The notes beneath the pieces were generated by a model. The model made no database searches and was not told where the DNA came from. It saw only the letters and a program-made list of their open reading frames with translations. A program made the position numbers and the translations under genes. DNA of 12,391 nt, from the NCBI GenBank assembly GCA_028274885.1, contig JAQCMX010000029.1, positions 1 through 12,391 on the forward strand, read 5' to 3'. Shown here one piece after another: positions 1 to 6,694 of this stretch (position 1 is its first letter; every line of letters begins with the position of its first letter). This DNA comes from Haloarculaceae archaeon. GTDB lineage: Archaea; Halobacteriota; Halobacteria; Halobacteriales; Haloarculaceae.

Positions 1-1
1 T

Positions 2-184
2 CAGGATGTTCTGAAGATAACGGCGTACATCGTCGATCCACATTCGCGGTTCGAGGGGTACAATGCTGTCTACCAGGAGCAATTCGAGGAACCGTACCCG
101 GCCCACACAGTCCTCGGCGTGGAACAACTCGCCGGCCCCGAGTATCTCATCGAGATAGAGGCGACAGTCCCAGTCGAGGGGTGA
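2..184 (+). CDS. RidA/YjgF family protein, C-terminal part (5' end outside window)
   Basis: The frame is open from the window edge to TGA at 182-184 and gives the last 60 residues. They read DVLKITAYIVD, then a Y-Q-E-Q-F segment, PYPAHTVLGV and a final LIEIEATVPV. This is the C-terminal half of the YjgF/YER057c/UK114 fold, whose usual pattern is DVVKxTVYxxD, then PARTxVGVxxLP, then VEIEAxA. RidA proteins hydrolyse reactive enamines/imines released by PLP enzymes; several homologues in catabolic clusters act as deaminases. The active-site Arg usual in RidA proper (PARTxV) is replaced here by His (PAHTVL), so this may be a paralogue with another activity. The N-terminal half is not visible. Confidence 0.8.
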   Translation, partial: QDVLKITAYIVDPHSRFEGYNAVYQEQFEEPYPAHTVLGVEQLAGPEYLIEIEATVPVEG

Positions 185-208
185 GATCGGTCACACTACG
201 GGAAAACA

Positions 209-216
209 GTTAATAC
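209..216 (+). promoter_or_regulatory. TATA-like box of the NTF2-like gene
   Basis: GTTAATAC is centred about 26 nt upstream of the ATG at 239. That spacing would put the transcription start on or next to the start codon, a leaderless mRNA. Assigned by position and composition only. Confidence 0.45.
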
Positions 217-238
217 GGCGAGACCAGTACGGGGCGAT

Positions 239-634
239 ATGACATCCGTGATCCAGAGTGGTGATGACCTGCGCCGTCTTCTCCAGGATACCTACTTCGA
301 CTCGATTGACAGCGGCGACGCAAAAACGGCGGTGACCGCGCTCCACGAGAACGTCGAGTGGGTCCACAGGCAGGTCTGGGAACACGACGGCCACACGAGC
401 GATGACGTGGATGTCTATCAGGGCCGCGATGCGGTGTTCGAATTTCTCGATGCTCGGATCGGGGAGATGCAAAACGAAGGTATCGAACACCGGGTCCAGG
501 AGGCAATCTGTGAGGGGGATCGGGGGGCGTTCAAAGCGGTGGTTGTCGGTCCGGAAGGGGCTGAACAGTCGTTTTTCGGCTGGGTCGAATTGACTGCTGG
601 ACTGGTCTCGATGTACAGTGTGACGCCAAAGTAG
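239..634 (+). CDS. NTF2-like / SnoaL-like small protein
   Basis: 131 residues, the usual length for a single NTF2-like (SnoaL, ketosteroid-isomerase-fold) domain. The pattern fits: an N-terminal helix, then SGDAKTAVTALHENVEWV (about 22-39), a Y-Q-G-R-D-AVFEFL segment (about 60-70) matching the family's YxGxxAVxxFL, and C-terminal strands ending in GLVSMYSV. Such proteins form cone-shaped dimers and serve as isomerases, hydrolases/dehydratases or simply binding proteins; the family assignment does not fix a reaction. The start is supported by the TATA-like element 26 nt upstream, and no Shine-Dalgarno is visible. It follows the RidA-like gene by 54 nt on the same strand but appears to have its own promoter. 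Confidence 0.7.
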   Translation: MTSVIQSGDDLRRLLQDTYFDSIDSGDAKTAVTALHENVEWVHRQVWEHDGHTSDDVDVYQGRDAVFEFLDARIGEMQNEGIEHRVQEAICEGDRGAFKAVVVGPEGAEQSFFGWVELTAGLVSMYSVTPK

Positions 635-697
635 GCACAGGCGGCGACGGCGTCTCATGGGTATGTACGAGACACCCCGAGACGCCGAACCTGTCAG

Positions 698-1552
698 TTA
701 CTGATCGTCCCAGTCGTAAAACCCTTGACCGGTTTTGACGCCGTGATCGCCTGCCCGTACCATCTGCTTGACTATCTGGGGCGGCCGGTAAACGTCACTA
801 CCCAGTTCCTCCGCGAGGTACTCGCCCACTTCGACACGAACGTCCCATCCGTTGTAGTCGCCGAGTTTCAGCGGTCCCATCGGGTGATTGTATCCGAGTT
901 CCATCGCGGTGTCGATGTCCTCGGCCGATGCAACCCCCTCCTGTACCATCCTTGCAGCCTCCATCCCGAGAACGAGTCCGAGCCGCGACGTGGCGAATCC
1001 GGGAAAGTCATTGACCACGATCGCATTGCGGCCGAGATCAGCGCCGAGAGACTCCGCCCGCTCGAGCGTCTCGTCGCTGGTGTGGTGACCGGTAATCAGT
1101 TCGAGCAGTTCCATTTTGACCGGTGGATTAAAAAAGTGAGTGCCGATAACACGTTCGGGATGGTCCGTCGCCGCTGCGATTTCGGTGATCGAGATCGACG
1201 ACGTATTCGATCCGAGGACGACATCCGGATCCGTCTGAGCGTCCAGTTCCTCAAAGATCGATTGCTTGAGATTCTGGTCTTCGGGTGCCGCCTCGACGAT
1301 GAACGTTGCAACTTCCGTTACCTCCTCCAGGTCCGTCGTCCCCGTCACGCGCTCGAAGGTCGTGTCGGCATCCTCGATGATCTCCCGCTTTTCGGCCTCG
1401 GCCAGGTCCTCCTCGATCCGTTCGAGCCCATCAGCCACGATGTCAGCTTCGATGTCCCGCATCACGACCTCGTAGCCGTTTTGAGCCGCGAGCTGTACAA
1501 TACCACTCCCCATCGTGCCGGCGCCGATGACGCCGATGACGTCTTCCGTCAT
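698..1552 (-). CDS. 3-hydroxyacyl-CoA dehydrogenase
   Basis: Oxidises (S)-3-hydroxyacyl-CoA to 3-ketoacyl-CoA with NAD+, the third step of beta-oxidation, or the reverse in butyrate-type routes. 284 residues from the second Met, the normal length for the short monofunctional (Hbd/HADH) type. Visible elements: Rossmann GAGTMGSG (10-17), SNTSS (115-119), catalytic His139 in GTHFFNPP with Glu151 twelve residues later (the same His-Glu spacing as in the mammalian enzyme), VVNDFPGF (179-186), and the C-terminal domain signature MGPLKLGDY (225-233). The Met at 1552 is preferred over the one at 1564 because a TATA-like element lies 26 nt upstream of it and GVIGAG then starts at the usual place. It is divergent from the acyl-CoA dehydrogenase/hydratase genes, whose chemistry it would continue. 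Confidence 0.93.
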   Translation of the reverse strand: MTEDVIGVIGAGTMGSGIVQLAAQNGYEVVMRDIEADIVADGLERIEEDLAEAEKREIIEDADTTFERVTGTTDLEEVTEVATFIVEAAPEDQNLKQSIFEELDAQTDPDVVLGSNTSSISITEIAAATDHPERVIGTHFFNPPVKMELLELITGHHTSDETLERAESLGADLGRNAIVVNDFPGFATSRLGLVLGMEAARMVQEGVASAEDIDTAMELGYNHPMGPLKLGDYNGWDVRVEVGEYLAEELGSDVYRPPQIVKQMVRAGDHGVKTGQGFYDWDDQ

Positions 1553-1574
1553 ACTCAAGCCCATCCGAGCCGAG

Positions 1575-1583
1575 CTAAAAACG
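1575..1583 (-). promoter_or_regulatory. TATA-like box of the 3-hydroxyacyl-CoA dehydrogenase gene
   Basis: On the minus strand this reads CGTTTTTAG, centred about 26 nt upstream of the Met at 1552. It supports that Met as the start and a leaderless transcript. Confidence 0.4.
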
Positions 1584-1771
1584 TTTACCTTCTCGAAAGG
1601 CTGTCCCCCGACCTCATGCCGATGCCGCTGGTATTTCGGCTATCGGTTTCGATTGCTGACAGAGCCGGTCACACGTCGGTAACCCGTCTTCCGGCCGGTT
1701 CGTTACACCGTCGGCCCCCGCGGGATTGCTGTCCGGGCGGGCGCGACCTGTTGTCATCGGCTCTCGTACTA

Positions 1772-1839
1772 ACGGCTATAAGTCCATGAGCAATTTCGAT
1801 CCTCCGTGGGGTCGAATATGCTCACGAAGTTATAGCCGT
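1772..1839. repeat. 10-bp perfect inverted repeat, candidate operator
   Basis: ACGGCTATAA at 1772-1781 is the exact reverse complement of TTATAGCCGT at 1830-1839, with 48 nt between the arms. The second arm ends 44 nt before the TATA-like element of the acyl-CoA dehydrogenase. Each arm also contains a TATA-like core. The positions are read directly; the function is inference. Confidence 0.5.
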
Positions 1840-1882
1840 CAGTATCAGGATGCTTCGCTGCCCGCGTGGATATCCGAAAAGT

Positions 1883-1889
1883 CTATACC
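1883..1889 (+). promoter_or_regulatory. TATA box (CTATACC) with purine-rich BRE upstream
   Basis: CTATACC follows CCGAAAAGT, a good archaeal BRE-TATA layout. It is centred 26 nt before the ATG at 1912, which supports that start and a leaderless mRNA. The CTATAC core recurs before three other genes of this cluster. Confidence 0.55.
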
Positions 1890-1911
1890 GACAAGGACCA
1901 ACAGCAAGTAT

Positions 1912-3087
1912 ATGGATTTCGAACTATCGGACGAACAGCGAATGATCAAAGACGCTGTCCGAAGCATTGCTAATGAGTACGATAAAAAATACTGGCAGGA
2001 GGTCCACGAGGAGCACCGTCCCCCGACGGAGCTGTTCGACGACCTCGCCGAAGGTGGATGGTTCGGTGCACCGCTCCCCGTGGAGTACGGAGGGCAAGGT
2101 CTCGGACTCCTCGACACTGCACTCATCATGGAAGGGCTTTGCGAAGCCCACGCGTGGGAGGCCACCTTCCGATTCACGATGAGTACGGTGTTTGGCGGCA
2201 TCACCCTCGTCGAGAACGGCACCAAGGCGCAGAAGGAACGCTATCTTCCCGAAATCGCGGACGGTGAAACCGTCTGGGCACTCGGGATGACAGAGCCGGA
2301 CGCCGGACTGAACTCCTCTCGAATCTCGACGATGGCCGAGAAAGACGGCGACGAGTACGTCATCAACGGCCGCAAACAGTGGATCTCCGGTATGGACATG
2401 GTGGACGAACTGCTGTTGATTTGCCGCACCTCGCCACTGTCGGAGGTCGACAGCAAGTTCGACGGGATGACGATGTTCATCATCGACCCCGAGACCGACG
2501 GAATCGAGTACAGCGAGATCCCACTCGACATCTACTACCCCGAACCGACCTACGACCTGTACCTCGACGACGTGCGCGTCGACGAAGATCAGGTGCTCGG
2601 GGAAGTCGGTAAGGGGATGTACCAGGTCTTCTCGATGCTCAACGTCGAACGTGTTACTGCGGCCCTCTCGGGTTGGGGTGCCGGAAAGGAGGCTCTCGAC
2701 CTCGGCGTCCAGTATGCCAAAGACCGCGAGGTCTGGTCCGAACCGATCGGGGCCCACCAGTCCATCGCACACCCGCTTGCGGAGGCCCACGCGAAGATGG
2801 AATCGAGCAAACACATGGTTCGCCAGGCCGCCTGGCAGTACGACGAACAGGTCGGTGATATCGGCGAAACAGCAAATATCGCCAACTATCTCGCCTGCAA
2901 GGCGGCGTGGGAAGCCAGTGAGGCGGCGATGACCACCCACGGCGGAATGTCCGCCAGCGAGGATATGGGCGTCGCCGCCGCATGGGGTGTCGCGCGTCAC
3001 CAGCGCACCGGCCCCGTCTCCGAGGAAATGATCCTCAACCACATCGCACAGAACTCGCTCAATTTGCCACGCTCCTACAACGAGTAA
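1912..3087 (+). CDS. Acyl-CoA dehydrogenase family protein (atypical C-terminus)
   Basis: 391-residue FAD flavoprotein that would introduce an alpha-beta double bond into an acyl-CoA, passing electrons to ETF. N-terminal helical domain DFELSDEQRMIKDAV (2-16), PVEYGGQGLG (56-65), beta-domain flavin motif ALGMTEPDAG (123-132) and VINGRKQWIS (150-159), then the C-terminal helical domain with DREVWSEPIGAHQS (271-284) and THGGMSASED (342-351). The usual C-terminal YEGT catalytic-Glu motif is absent; the segment reads TGPVSEEMILNHIA (366-379). Glu246 in LNVERVTAA occupies the position used as base by isovaleryl-CoA and long-chain acyl-CoA dehydrogenases, so it is the likely catalytic residue. Start chosen by the TATA element 26 nt upstream and by homology beginning at DFELSDEQ; the open frame extends further upstream without conserved sequence. 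Confidence 0.92.
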   Translation: MDFELSDEQRMIKDAVRSIANEYDKKYWQEVHEEHRPPTELFDDLAEGGWFGAPLPVEYGGQGLGLLDTALIMEGLCEAHAWEATFRFTMSTVFGGITLVENGTKAQKERYLPEIADGETVWALGMTEPDAGLNSSRISTMAEKDGDEYVINGRKQWISGMDMVDELLLICRTSPLSEVDSKFDGMTMFIIDPETDGIEYSEIPLDIYYPEPTYDLYLDDVRVDEDQVLGEVGKGMYQVFSMLNVERVTAALSGWGAGKEALDLGVQYAKDREVWSEPIGAHQSIAHPLAEAHAKMESSKHMVRQAAWQYDEQVGDIGETANIANYLACKAAWEASEAAMTTHGGMSASEDMGVAAAWGVARHQRTGPVSEEMILNHIAQNSLNLPRSYNE

Positions 3088-3136
3088 CGCCACGACCACG
3101 GTTCGGGCACCGTTTATCGGTTCCGTCGGACACAAC

Positions 3137-3143
3137 GTTTAAT
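3137..3143 (+). promoter_or_regulatory. Possible TATA box upstream of the enoyl-CoA hydratase gene
   Basis: GTTTAAT lies in the 164-nt gap after the acyl-CoA dehydrogenase. A start about 27 nt downstream would give a leader of roughly 85 nt before the ATG at 3252. The gene could equally be read from the upstream promoter. Confidence 0.3.
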
Positions 3144-3237
3144 TTCTCTTCCTGTGAGTATGTATCTGTCCCGCAATGAAATCTGCCACGTGTCAGAGGA
3201 CGATCCGCCGTACTGAACCGCAAAACACACACAAAAC

Positions 3238-3243
3238 AGGGAG
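3238..3243 (+). promoter_or_regulatory. Shine-Dalgarno-like sequence for enoyl-CoA hydratase
   Basis: AGGGAG sits 8 nt before the ATG at 3252, partly complementary to the archaeal 16S 3' end. This gene has a visible SD where several neighbours look leaderless, which fits translation from a longer or polycistronic mRNA. Confidence 0.4.
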
Positions 3244-3251
3244 CAATCAGA

Positions 3252-4061
3252 ATGTCGCTTGCTGACCTCGACGACTCCTTCGAACACGTCAAAGTCAAGC
3301 CTAACGACCCGGTCGACCACGCGGTCACGGTTGTGTTCGACCGGCCCGAAGCACGCAATGCGATGAACCAGACGTTACGACAGGAGACACGCGAGAGCCT
3401 TGCGGCCATCGAAGACTCCGACGCACGCGTCATCGTCATCACCGCGTCCTCCGAGTCCAGCGTATTCCTCTCCGGTGCGGATATCAAGGAGATGCAAGAG
3501 CGGACACAGATCGAACAGCGCAGAGCAGGCCAGACACCGCGGATATTCGAACAGGTCGGAGACCACCCACTCCCGACGGTCGCGCGGGTGAACGGACACG
3601 CGCTGGGTGGTGGCTGCGAGCTCGCACTGGCCTGTGACATCCGCATCGCAGACTCGTCTGTGCTGTTTGGCTTACCGGAAGTCACACTCGGACTCCTTCC
3701 CGGCGGCGGCGGAACCCAGCGGTTGCCCCGCCTCGTGGGCGAGGGCAAGGCAATGCAGATGGTGCTGACCGGCGACCCGATCGACGCAACGGAGGCCGAC
3801 GAGATCGGACTCGTCGAAAAGGTTGCCGATCCCGATACTCTTGACGAGGCAGTCACCGATGTCGTGGAGTCGATCGCCTCGAACAGCCCTGTCGCTCTCC
3901 GACACGCAAAACAGTCCGTCCAGTCGAGCCACGAGATGCCCCTCTCTGCGGGGCTCGACCACGAGTTCGAACTGTTTCTCGGTCTGTTCGCCAGCGAGGA
4001 CTCCAGTGAGGGGATCGCCGCGTTCATAGAGGACCGCGAACCGGAGTGGGAAGGCAAATAA
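3252..4061 (+). CDS. Enoyl-CoA hydratase/isomerase (crotonase) family protein
   Basis: 269 residues, normal for a crotonase. It would add water to the 2-enoyl-CoA made by an acyl-CoA dehydrogenase. Visible: FDRPEARNAMN (29-39), the SGADIKEM oxyanion segment (74-81), HALGGGCELALACD (116-129) with the first catalytic Glu at 123, and FGLPEVTLGLLPGGGGTQRL (139-158) with the second Glu at 143. Both acid residues of the classical hydratase are present, so hydration is favoured over isomerisation or decarboxylation, although crotonases with both Glu can have other acyl-CoA substrates. It lies between two acyl-CoA dehydrogenases on the same strand, and a 3-hydroxyacyl-CoA dehydrogenase is divergent nearby. 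Confidence 0.93.
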   Translation: MSLADLDDSFEHVKVKPNDPVDHAVTVVFDRPEARNAMNQTLRQETRESLAAIEDSDARVIVITASSESSVFLSGADIKEMQERTQIEQRRAGQTPRIFEQVGDHPLPTVARVNGHALGGGCELALACDIRIADSSVLFGLPEVTLGLLPGGGGTQRLPRLVGEGKAMQMVLTGDPIDATEADEIGLVEKVADPDTLDEAVTDVVESIASNSPVALRHAKQSVQSSHEMPLSAGLDHEFELFLGLFASEDSSEGIAAFIEDREPEWEGK

Positions 4062-4120
4062 TTCTGGTCACAACTCCAGTCGCAGCCGCCCGTCGACAGC
4101 TGCTCGGTTCCGTTTTAACA

Positions 4121-4207
4121 CTTATACCGACACCGATGCGTAGCAACCCGCCCGAACAGGCCGCCTGATGTTACAGGGATCCACGCCAGCTTGCCAATAG
4201 GTATAAG
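4121..4207. repeat. 8-bp inverted repeat CTTATACC / GGTATAAG
   Basis: CTTATACC at 4121-4128 and GGTATAAG at 4200-4207 are exact reverse complements in the 195-nt gap before the second acyl-CoA dehydrogenase. The left arm extends into TATACCGACA (4123-4132), a 10-mer also found at 1884-1893 in the promoter of the first acyl-CoA dehydrogenase. The right arm runs into GACAAGG (4207-4213), also present at 1890-1896. Possible operator half-sites; arms this short could occur by chance. Confidence 0.35.
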
Positions 4208-4227
4208 ACAAGGTAGTCCGAATATCA

Positions 4228-4233
4228 CTATAC
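4228..4233 (+). promoter_or_regulatory. TATA box (CTATAC) of the second acyl-CoA dehydrogenase
   Basis: CTATAC with an A/T-rich stretch before it, centred 26 nt upstream of the ATG at 4257. This implies a leaderless transcript and a promoter independent of the hydratase gene. Confidence 0.5.
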
Positions 4234-4256
4234 GGTCTTGATCACAGGAAAAATTT

Positions 4257-5405
4257 ATGTCTGAACACATCGGTCTCGAACCACGACACGAGGCGTACCG
4301 CGAACGGGTCAGAGAGTTTGTGCAGTCAGAAATCGAACCCGTCGTGGAGGACTACGAGAAACGCGGCGAGTTCCCGGTCGACATTATCGACAAACTCGGC
4401 GAGGCAGGCCTCTACGGGGTGACTATTCCGGAGAAGTACGGCGGGGAGGGTCGTGACTATCGGTCGTTCGTGGTCGCCGTCGAGGAACTCTGTCGGGTCT
4501 GGAAGATCCCAGCGGGGGTCGTCTCGCTTTCGGGGTCGCTCGTCGGCAACACCCTCCTGAAGTTCGGTAACGAGCGTCAAAAGGAGTGGCTCACTGACAT
4601 CTACACCGAAAATCAAATTACAGGCGTCTCACTGACCGAGCCACAGGCCGGCAGCGATGCCAACGCCATCGAGACGACCGCCGAACGCGACGGTGACGAG
4701 TACGTTATCAACGGGCATAAAGTCTGGACCTCCCACGGATCAATGTCGGACCTTCTCCTGATTACGGCCCGGACCGACAACACAGGCGCCCACGACGATG
4801 TAAGCATCCTCGGGATACCACACCCCCAGCAGCGGGACGGTGTGGAGTTCGTCCGTGATATCCCCTGTATGGAAGGTGATGCGGTCGTCGAAAACGAGGT
4901 CGAGTACAACGACGTCAGGGTTCCGGCCGACAACCTCGTCGGCGAGGAGGGGCGTGGATTCCGGTATATCATGGAGGCCTTAGACATCGGCCGCATGGGT
5001 GCTGCTGCGCAGGCGACAGGACTTATCCAGGGGAGCCTGGACGCAAGCAAGGAGTTCGCGGACGAACGCGAGCAGTTTGGCGAACCGATCCGCAGCAATC
5101 AGGGCATCTCGTTCAAAATCGCGGATATGAAAATGGATCTCGAGTCGGCGAGACTACTGACCTATCAGGCTGCCGCCCGACTTGACGCCGGGGAACGAGT
5201 CACACAGGACGCAGCCATCGCAAAGACGTTTGCCTCAGACGCCGCGATGGAGGCGGCGACAGAGGCCGTGCAGATCCACGGCTCCCGGGGGTACTCCAAG
5301 GACTATCCGGTCGAACGGTACATGCGCGAAGCCAAGGGGATCCAGATTTACGAGGGGACAAACGAGATCAACCGGACGGTTATCACCCGCCATCTCTACG
5401 ACTGA
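4257..5405 (+). CDS. Acyl-CoA dehydrogenase
   Basis: 382 residues with a complete canonical architecture: N-terminal helices (1-120) including TIPEKYGGEG, flavin-binding SLTEPQAGSDA (125-135) and VINGHKVWTS (150-159), the middle beta domain, then C-terminal helices with DEREQFGEPI (269-278), QIHGSRGYSKDYPVER (339-354) and the catalytic loop YEGTNEINR (365-373). Glu366 is the base that abstracts the alpha proton, as in medium/short-chain acyl-CoA dehydrogenases. Residue 245 is Gly (LDIGRMGAA), so the alternative base position is empty, the reverse of the first dehydrogenase in this cluster. The two enzymes therefore probably act on different acyl-CoAs rather than being recent duplicates. The start coincides with a leaderless promoter. 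Confidence 0.95.
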   Translation: MSEHIGLEPRHEAYRERVREFVQSEIEPVVEDYEKRGEFPVDIIDKLGEAGLYGVTIPEKYGGEGRDYRSFVVAVEELCRVWKIPAGVVSLSGSLVGNTLLKFGNERQKEWLTDIYTENQITGVSLTEPQAGSDANAIETTAERDGDEYVINGHKVWTSHGSMSDLLLITARTDNTGAHDDVSILGIPHPQQRDGVEFVRDIPCMEGDAVVENEVEYNDVRVPADNLVGEEGRGFRYIMEALDIGRMGAAAQATGLIQGSLDASKEFADEREQFGEPIRSNQGISFKIADMKMDLESARLLTYQAAARLDAGERVTQDAAIAKTFASDAAMEAATEAVQIHGSRGYSKDYPVERYMREAKGIQIYEGTNEINRTVITRHLYD

Positions 5406-5442
5406 TAGGGACTATTTCGAGCCCATACCGCCGTGACAACAC

Positions 5443-5452
5443 CACATATGTG
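5443..5452. repeat. 10-bp palindrome CACATATGTG
   Basis: A perfect palindrome 38 nt after the acyl-CoA dehydrogenase stop codon, followed by TCACATG. The 9-mer CATATGTGT (5445-5453) recurs at 8758-8766 in the sirtuin promoter. Possible protein-binding site. Confidence 0.35.
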
Positions 5453-5714
5453 TCACATGCCGTTGCGCAGCGATATCCGCCAGGATAACCACAATCAGCA
5501 TGAATGGACTGTCGCGGGTTGCTCGGATCCAACCGTACTCGTTTTGTGATTGACCCGCACAGCCCTGTCGGTCTGACGACACGAAACGAGGTCTCGTGGA
5601 CCGTCCACCCCCGGCCCTATGTCGGCACACCCTGTCGGTTCGCCAGGACTGATCGCCGGTCGGTACCCCAAAGTAAGCCTGTGTAGAGCGGACCTGGCAC
5701 AGGTACCAACAAAT

Positions 5715-5721
5715 CTATACC
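5715..5721 (+). promoter_or_regulatory. TATA box (CTATACC) of the amidohydrolase gene
   Basis: CTATACC preceded by A-rich sequence (AACAAAT). A start about 27 nt downstream would give a leader of roughly 20 nt before the ATG at 5765, room for the SD at 5754-5758. Confidence 0.45.
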
Positions 5722-5753
5722 ACACCTGGTCGAAGTGCTCGTACCGACATACG

Positions 5754-5758
5754 CGGTG
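5754..5758 (+). promoter_or_regulatory. Shine-Dalgarno deciding the amidohydrolase start
   Basis: GGTGG lies 6 nt before the ATG at 5765 and matches part of the haloarchaeal anti-SD. It favours this ATG over the in-frame GTG codons at 5735 and 5756. Confidence 0.45.
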
Positions 5759-5764
5759 GAACTC

Positions 5765-6625
5765 ATGAGCACACAACAGGACCGTATTATCGACGTCTGG
5801 TGTAACATCTTTACGACCGAAGGAACCGAACGGTACTACAACTCCCAGGCCCAGGAAGTTGCAGCACAGGTGTTTGGTATGGAGGATATGTACGACCCCT
5901 CCAAGGGGATGCCTGTCGACGAATTCATCGCGAAGATGGACCGGAACGGCATCGACAAGATATTTATGCCGGCGCTGAAGTTTGGTAATCCTGACGGCGG
6001 CATGGAGATCGATGTCCCCCACGAGGATGTCCGCGAGCTCGCAGAGGCGTATCCCGACCGAATCAAAGGGATGGCAGGTATCAACCCACGTGAGGGGATG
6101 GACGGTGTTGCACGACTCGAGGAGTACGTCGAGGACCACGGATTTATTGCGGGTCTCCTCGAACCGTATGGGTGGGATCTTCCCCTGAACCACCGCAAGT
6201 TCTACCCGTTCTACGCGAAGTGTGCAGAACTGGGCGTTCCGGTCTTGATGCAGGTTGGTCACTCGGCCATGCGGATGCCAAGCGGCCACGGCAAACCGAT
6301 TCTTCTCGATGACCTGGCGCTGGACTTCCCGGACCTCGATATCGTGGCCTGTCACACCGGCTGGCCGTGGTCACAGGTACTCGAAGCAATGGCCTGGAAA
6401 CACCCCAACGTCTACATGGGTGCGACCGCGCACGCTCCGAAGTACTGGGAGGAAAACGTGTTGAGCTTCATCAAAACGCGAGGGCAGGACAAGGTCGTCT
6501 TCGGCACCGACTATCCGGTGCTTGACTACCCCAACACGATCGCCCAACTCGACGACATGGAACTCGGTGACAGGGTCGAGCGAAAGCTACTCCACGAGAA
6601 CGCCCGGAAGATATTCGACATCTAA
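5765..6625 (+). CDS. Amidohydrolase-2 family protein (COG2159-like) lacking the HxH motif
   Basis: 286 residues with the TIM-barrel pattern of the amidohydrolase-2/ACMSD-like family, whose members decarboxylate or hydrolyse carboxylated or ring-derived substrates using a metal. Family features seen: N-terminal strand RIIDVW (7-12), a mid-barrel His166 in LMQVGHS, His197 in VACHTGWPW, and the late metal/catalytic Asp249 in VVFGTDYPV (245-252), then the usual C-terminal NARKIF. The expected N-terminal DxHxH metal ligands are changed: the motif reads D10-V-W12-C-N14, so both His are missing. Metal binding may rest on the remaining residues or be lost. It stands between an acyl-CoA dehydrogenase and an MFS transporter, so a role in breaking down the imported acid or its CoA ester is plausible. 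Substrate unknown. Confidence 0.85.
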   Translation: MSTQQDRIIDVWCNIFTTEGTERYYNSQAQEVAAQVFGMEDMYDPSKGMPVDEFIAKMDRNGIDKIFMPALKFGNPDGGMEIDVPHEDVRELAEAYPDRIKGMAGINPREGMDGVARLEEYVEDHGFIAGLLEPYGWDLPLNHRKFYPFYAKCAELGVPVLMQVGHSAMRMPSGHGKPILLDDLALDFPDLDIVACHTGWPWSQVLEAMAWKHPNVYMGATAHAPKYWEENVLSFIKTRGQDKVVFGTDYPVLDYPNTIAQLDDMELGDRVERKLLHENARKIFDI

Positions 6626-6635
6626 CCGTATTCGG

Positions 6636-6653
6636 CGGGGTCACGTGACCCCG
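6636..6653. repeat. 18-bp perfect palindrome after the amidohydrolase gene
   Basis: CGGGGTCACGTGACCCCG is fully self-complementary. It begins 11 nt after the amidohydrolase stop codon and about 40 nt before the TATA-like element of the MFS gene. With no loop and no following T-run it is a poor archaeal terminator; an operator for a dimeric regulator, or a processing site, fits better. Confidence 0.6.
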
Positions 6654-6694
6654 GTGTCTTGGATCCGTATCCGGGGCCGCCCACGGCCGTGCGC

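Larger units (their letters stand above)
1565..1911. other. Divergent intergenic region between 3-hydroxyacyl-CoA dehydrogenase and acyl-CoA dehydrogenase
   Basis: About 350 nt with no recognisable gene. The plus frame open from 1726 encodes no conserved sequence before the Met at 1912. The region holds a TATA-like element for the minus-strand gene (1575-1583), one for the plus-strand gene (1883-1889), and a perfect 10-bp inverted repeat (1772-1781 and 1830-1839) that would suit a shared regulator. Confidence 0.6.
5406..5764. other. Intergenic region between acyl-CoA dehydrogenase and amidohydrolase
   Basis: About 360 nt with no recognisable gene on either strand; short open frames here show no family features. 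It contains a 10-bp palindrome (5443-5452), two copies of CCCTGTCGGT (5563-5572 and 5630-5639), and the TATA-like element at 5715-5721. Its length and repeats are more than a promoter needs, so regulation or a decayed sequence is possible. Confidence 0.5.

Noticed and set aside
725..1789. Long plus-strand open frame over the 3-hydroxyacyl-CoA dehydrogenase
   Set aside because: Antisense to a clearly conserved gene; composition is Arg/His-rich and not halophilic, no family features. GC-rich codon use leaves such frames open.
1924..3135. 403-residue minus-strand frame opposite the first acyl-CoA dehydrogenase
   Set aside because: Exact antisense shadow of a conserved gene, with no recognisable domain or halophilic composition.
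3176..3265. 29-codon plus-strand frame overlapping the start of the enoyl-CoA hydratase gene
   Set aside because: Strongly basic product with no family features, atypical for this organism; only its overlap with the hydratase start is suggestive.
5495..6355. 286-residue minus-strand frame opposite the amidohydrolase
   Set aside because: Antisense shadow; the plus-strand protein carries all the conserved motifs.
6636..6653. Palindrome read as an intrinsic terminator of the amidohydrolase gene
   Set aside because: No loop and no T-run after it; archaeal termination relies on T-rich stretches.
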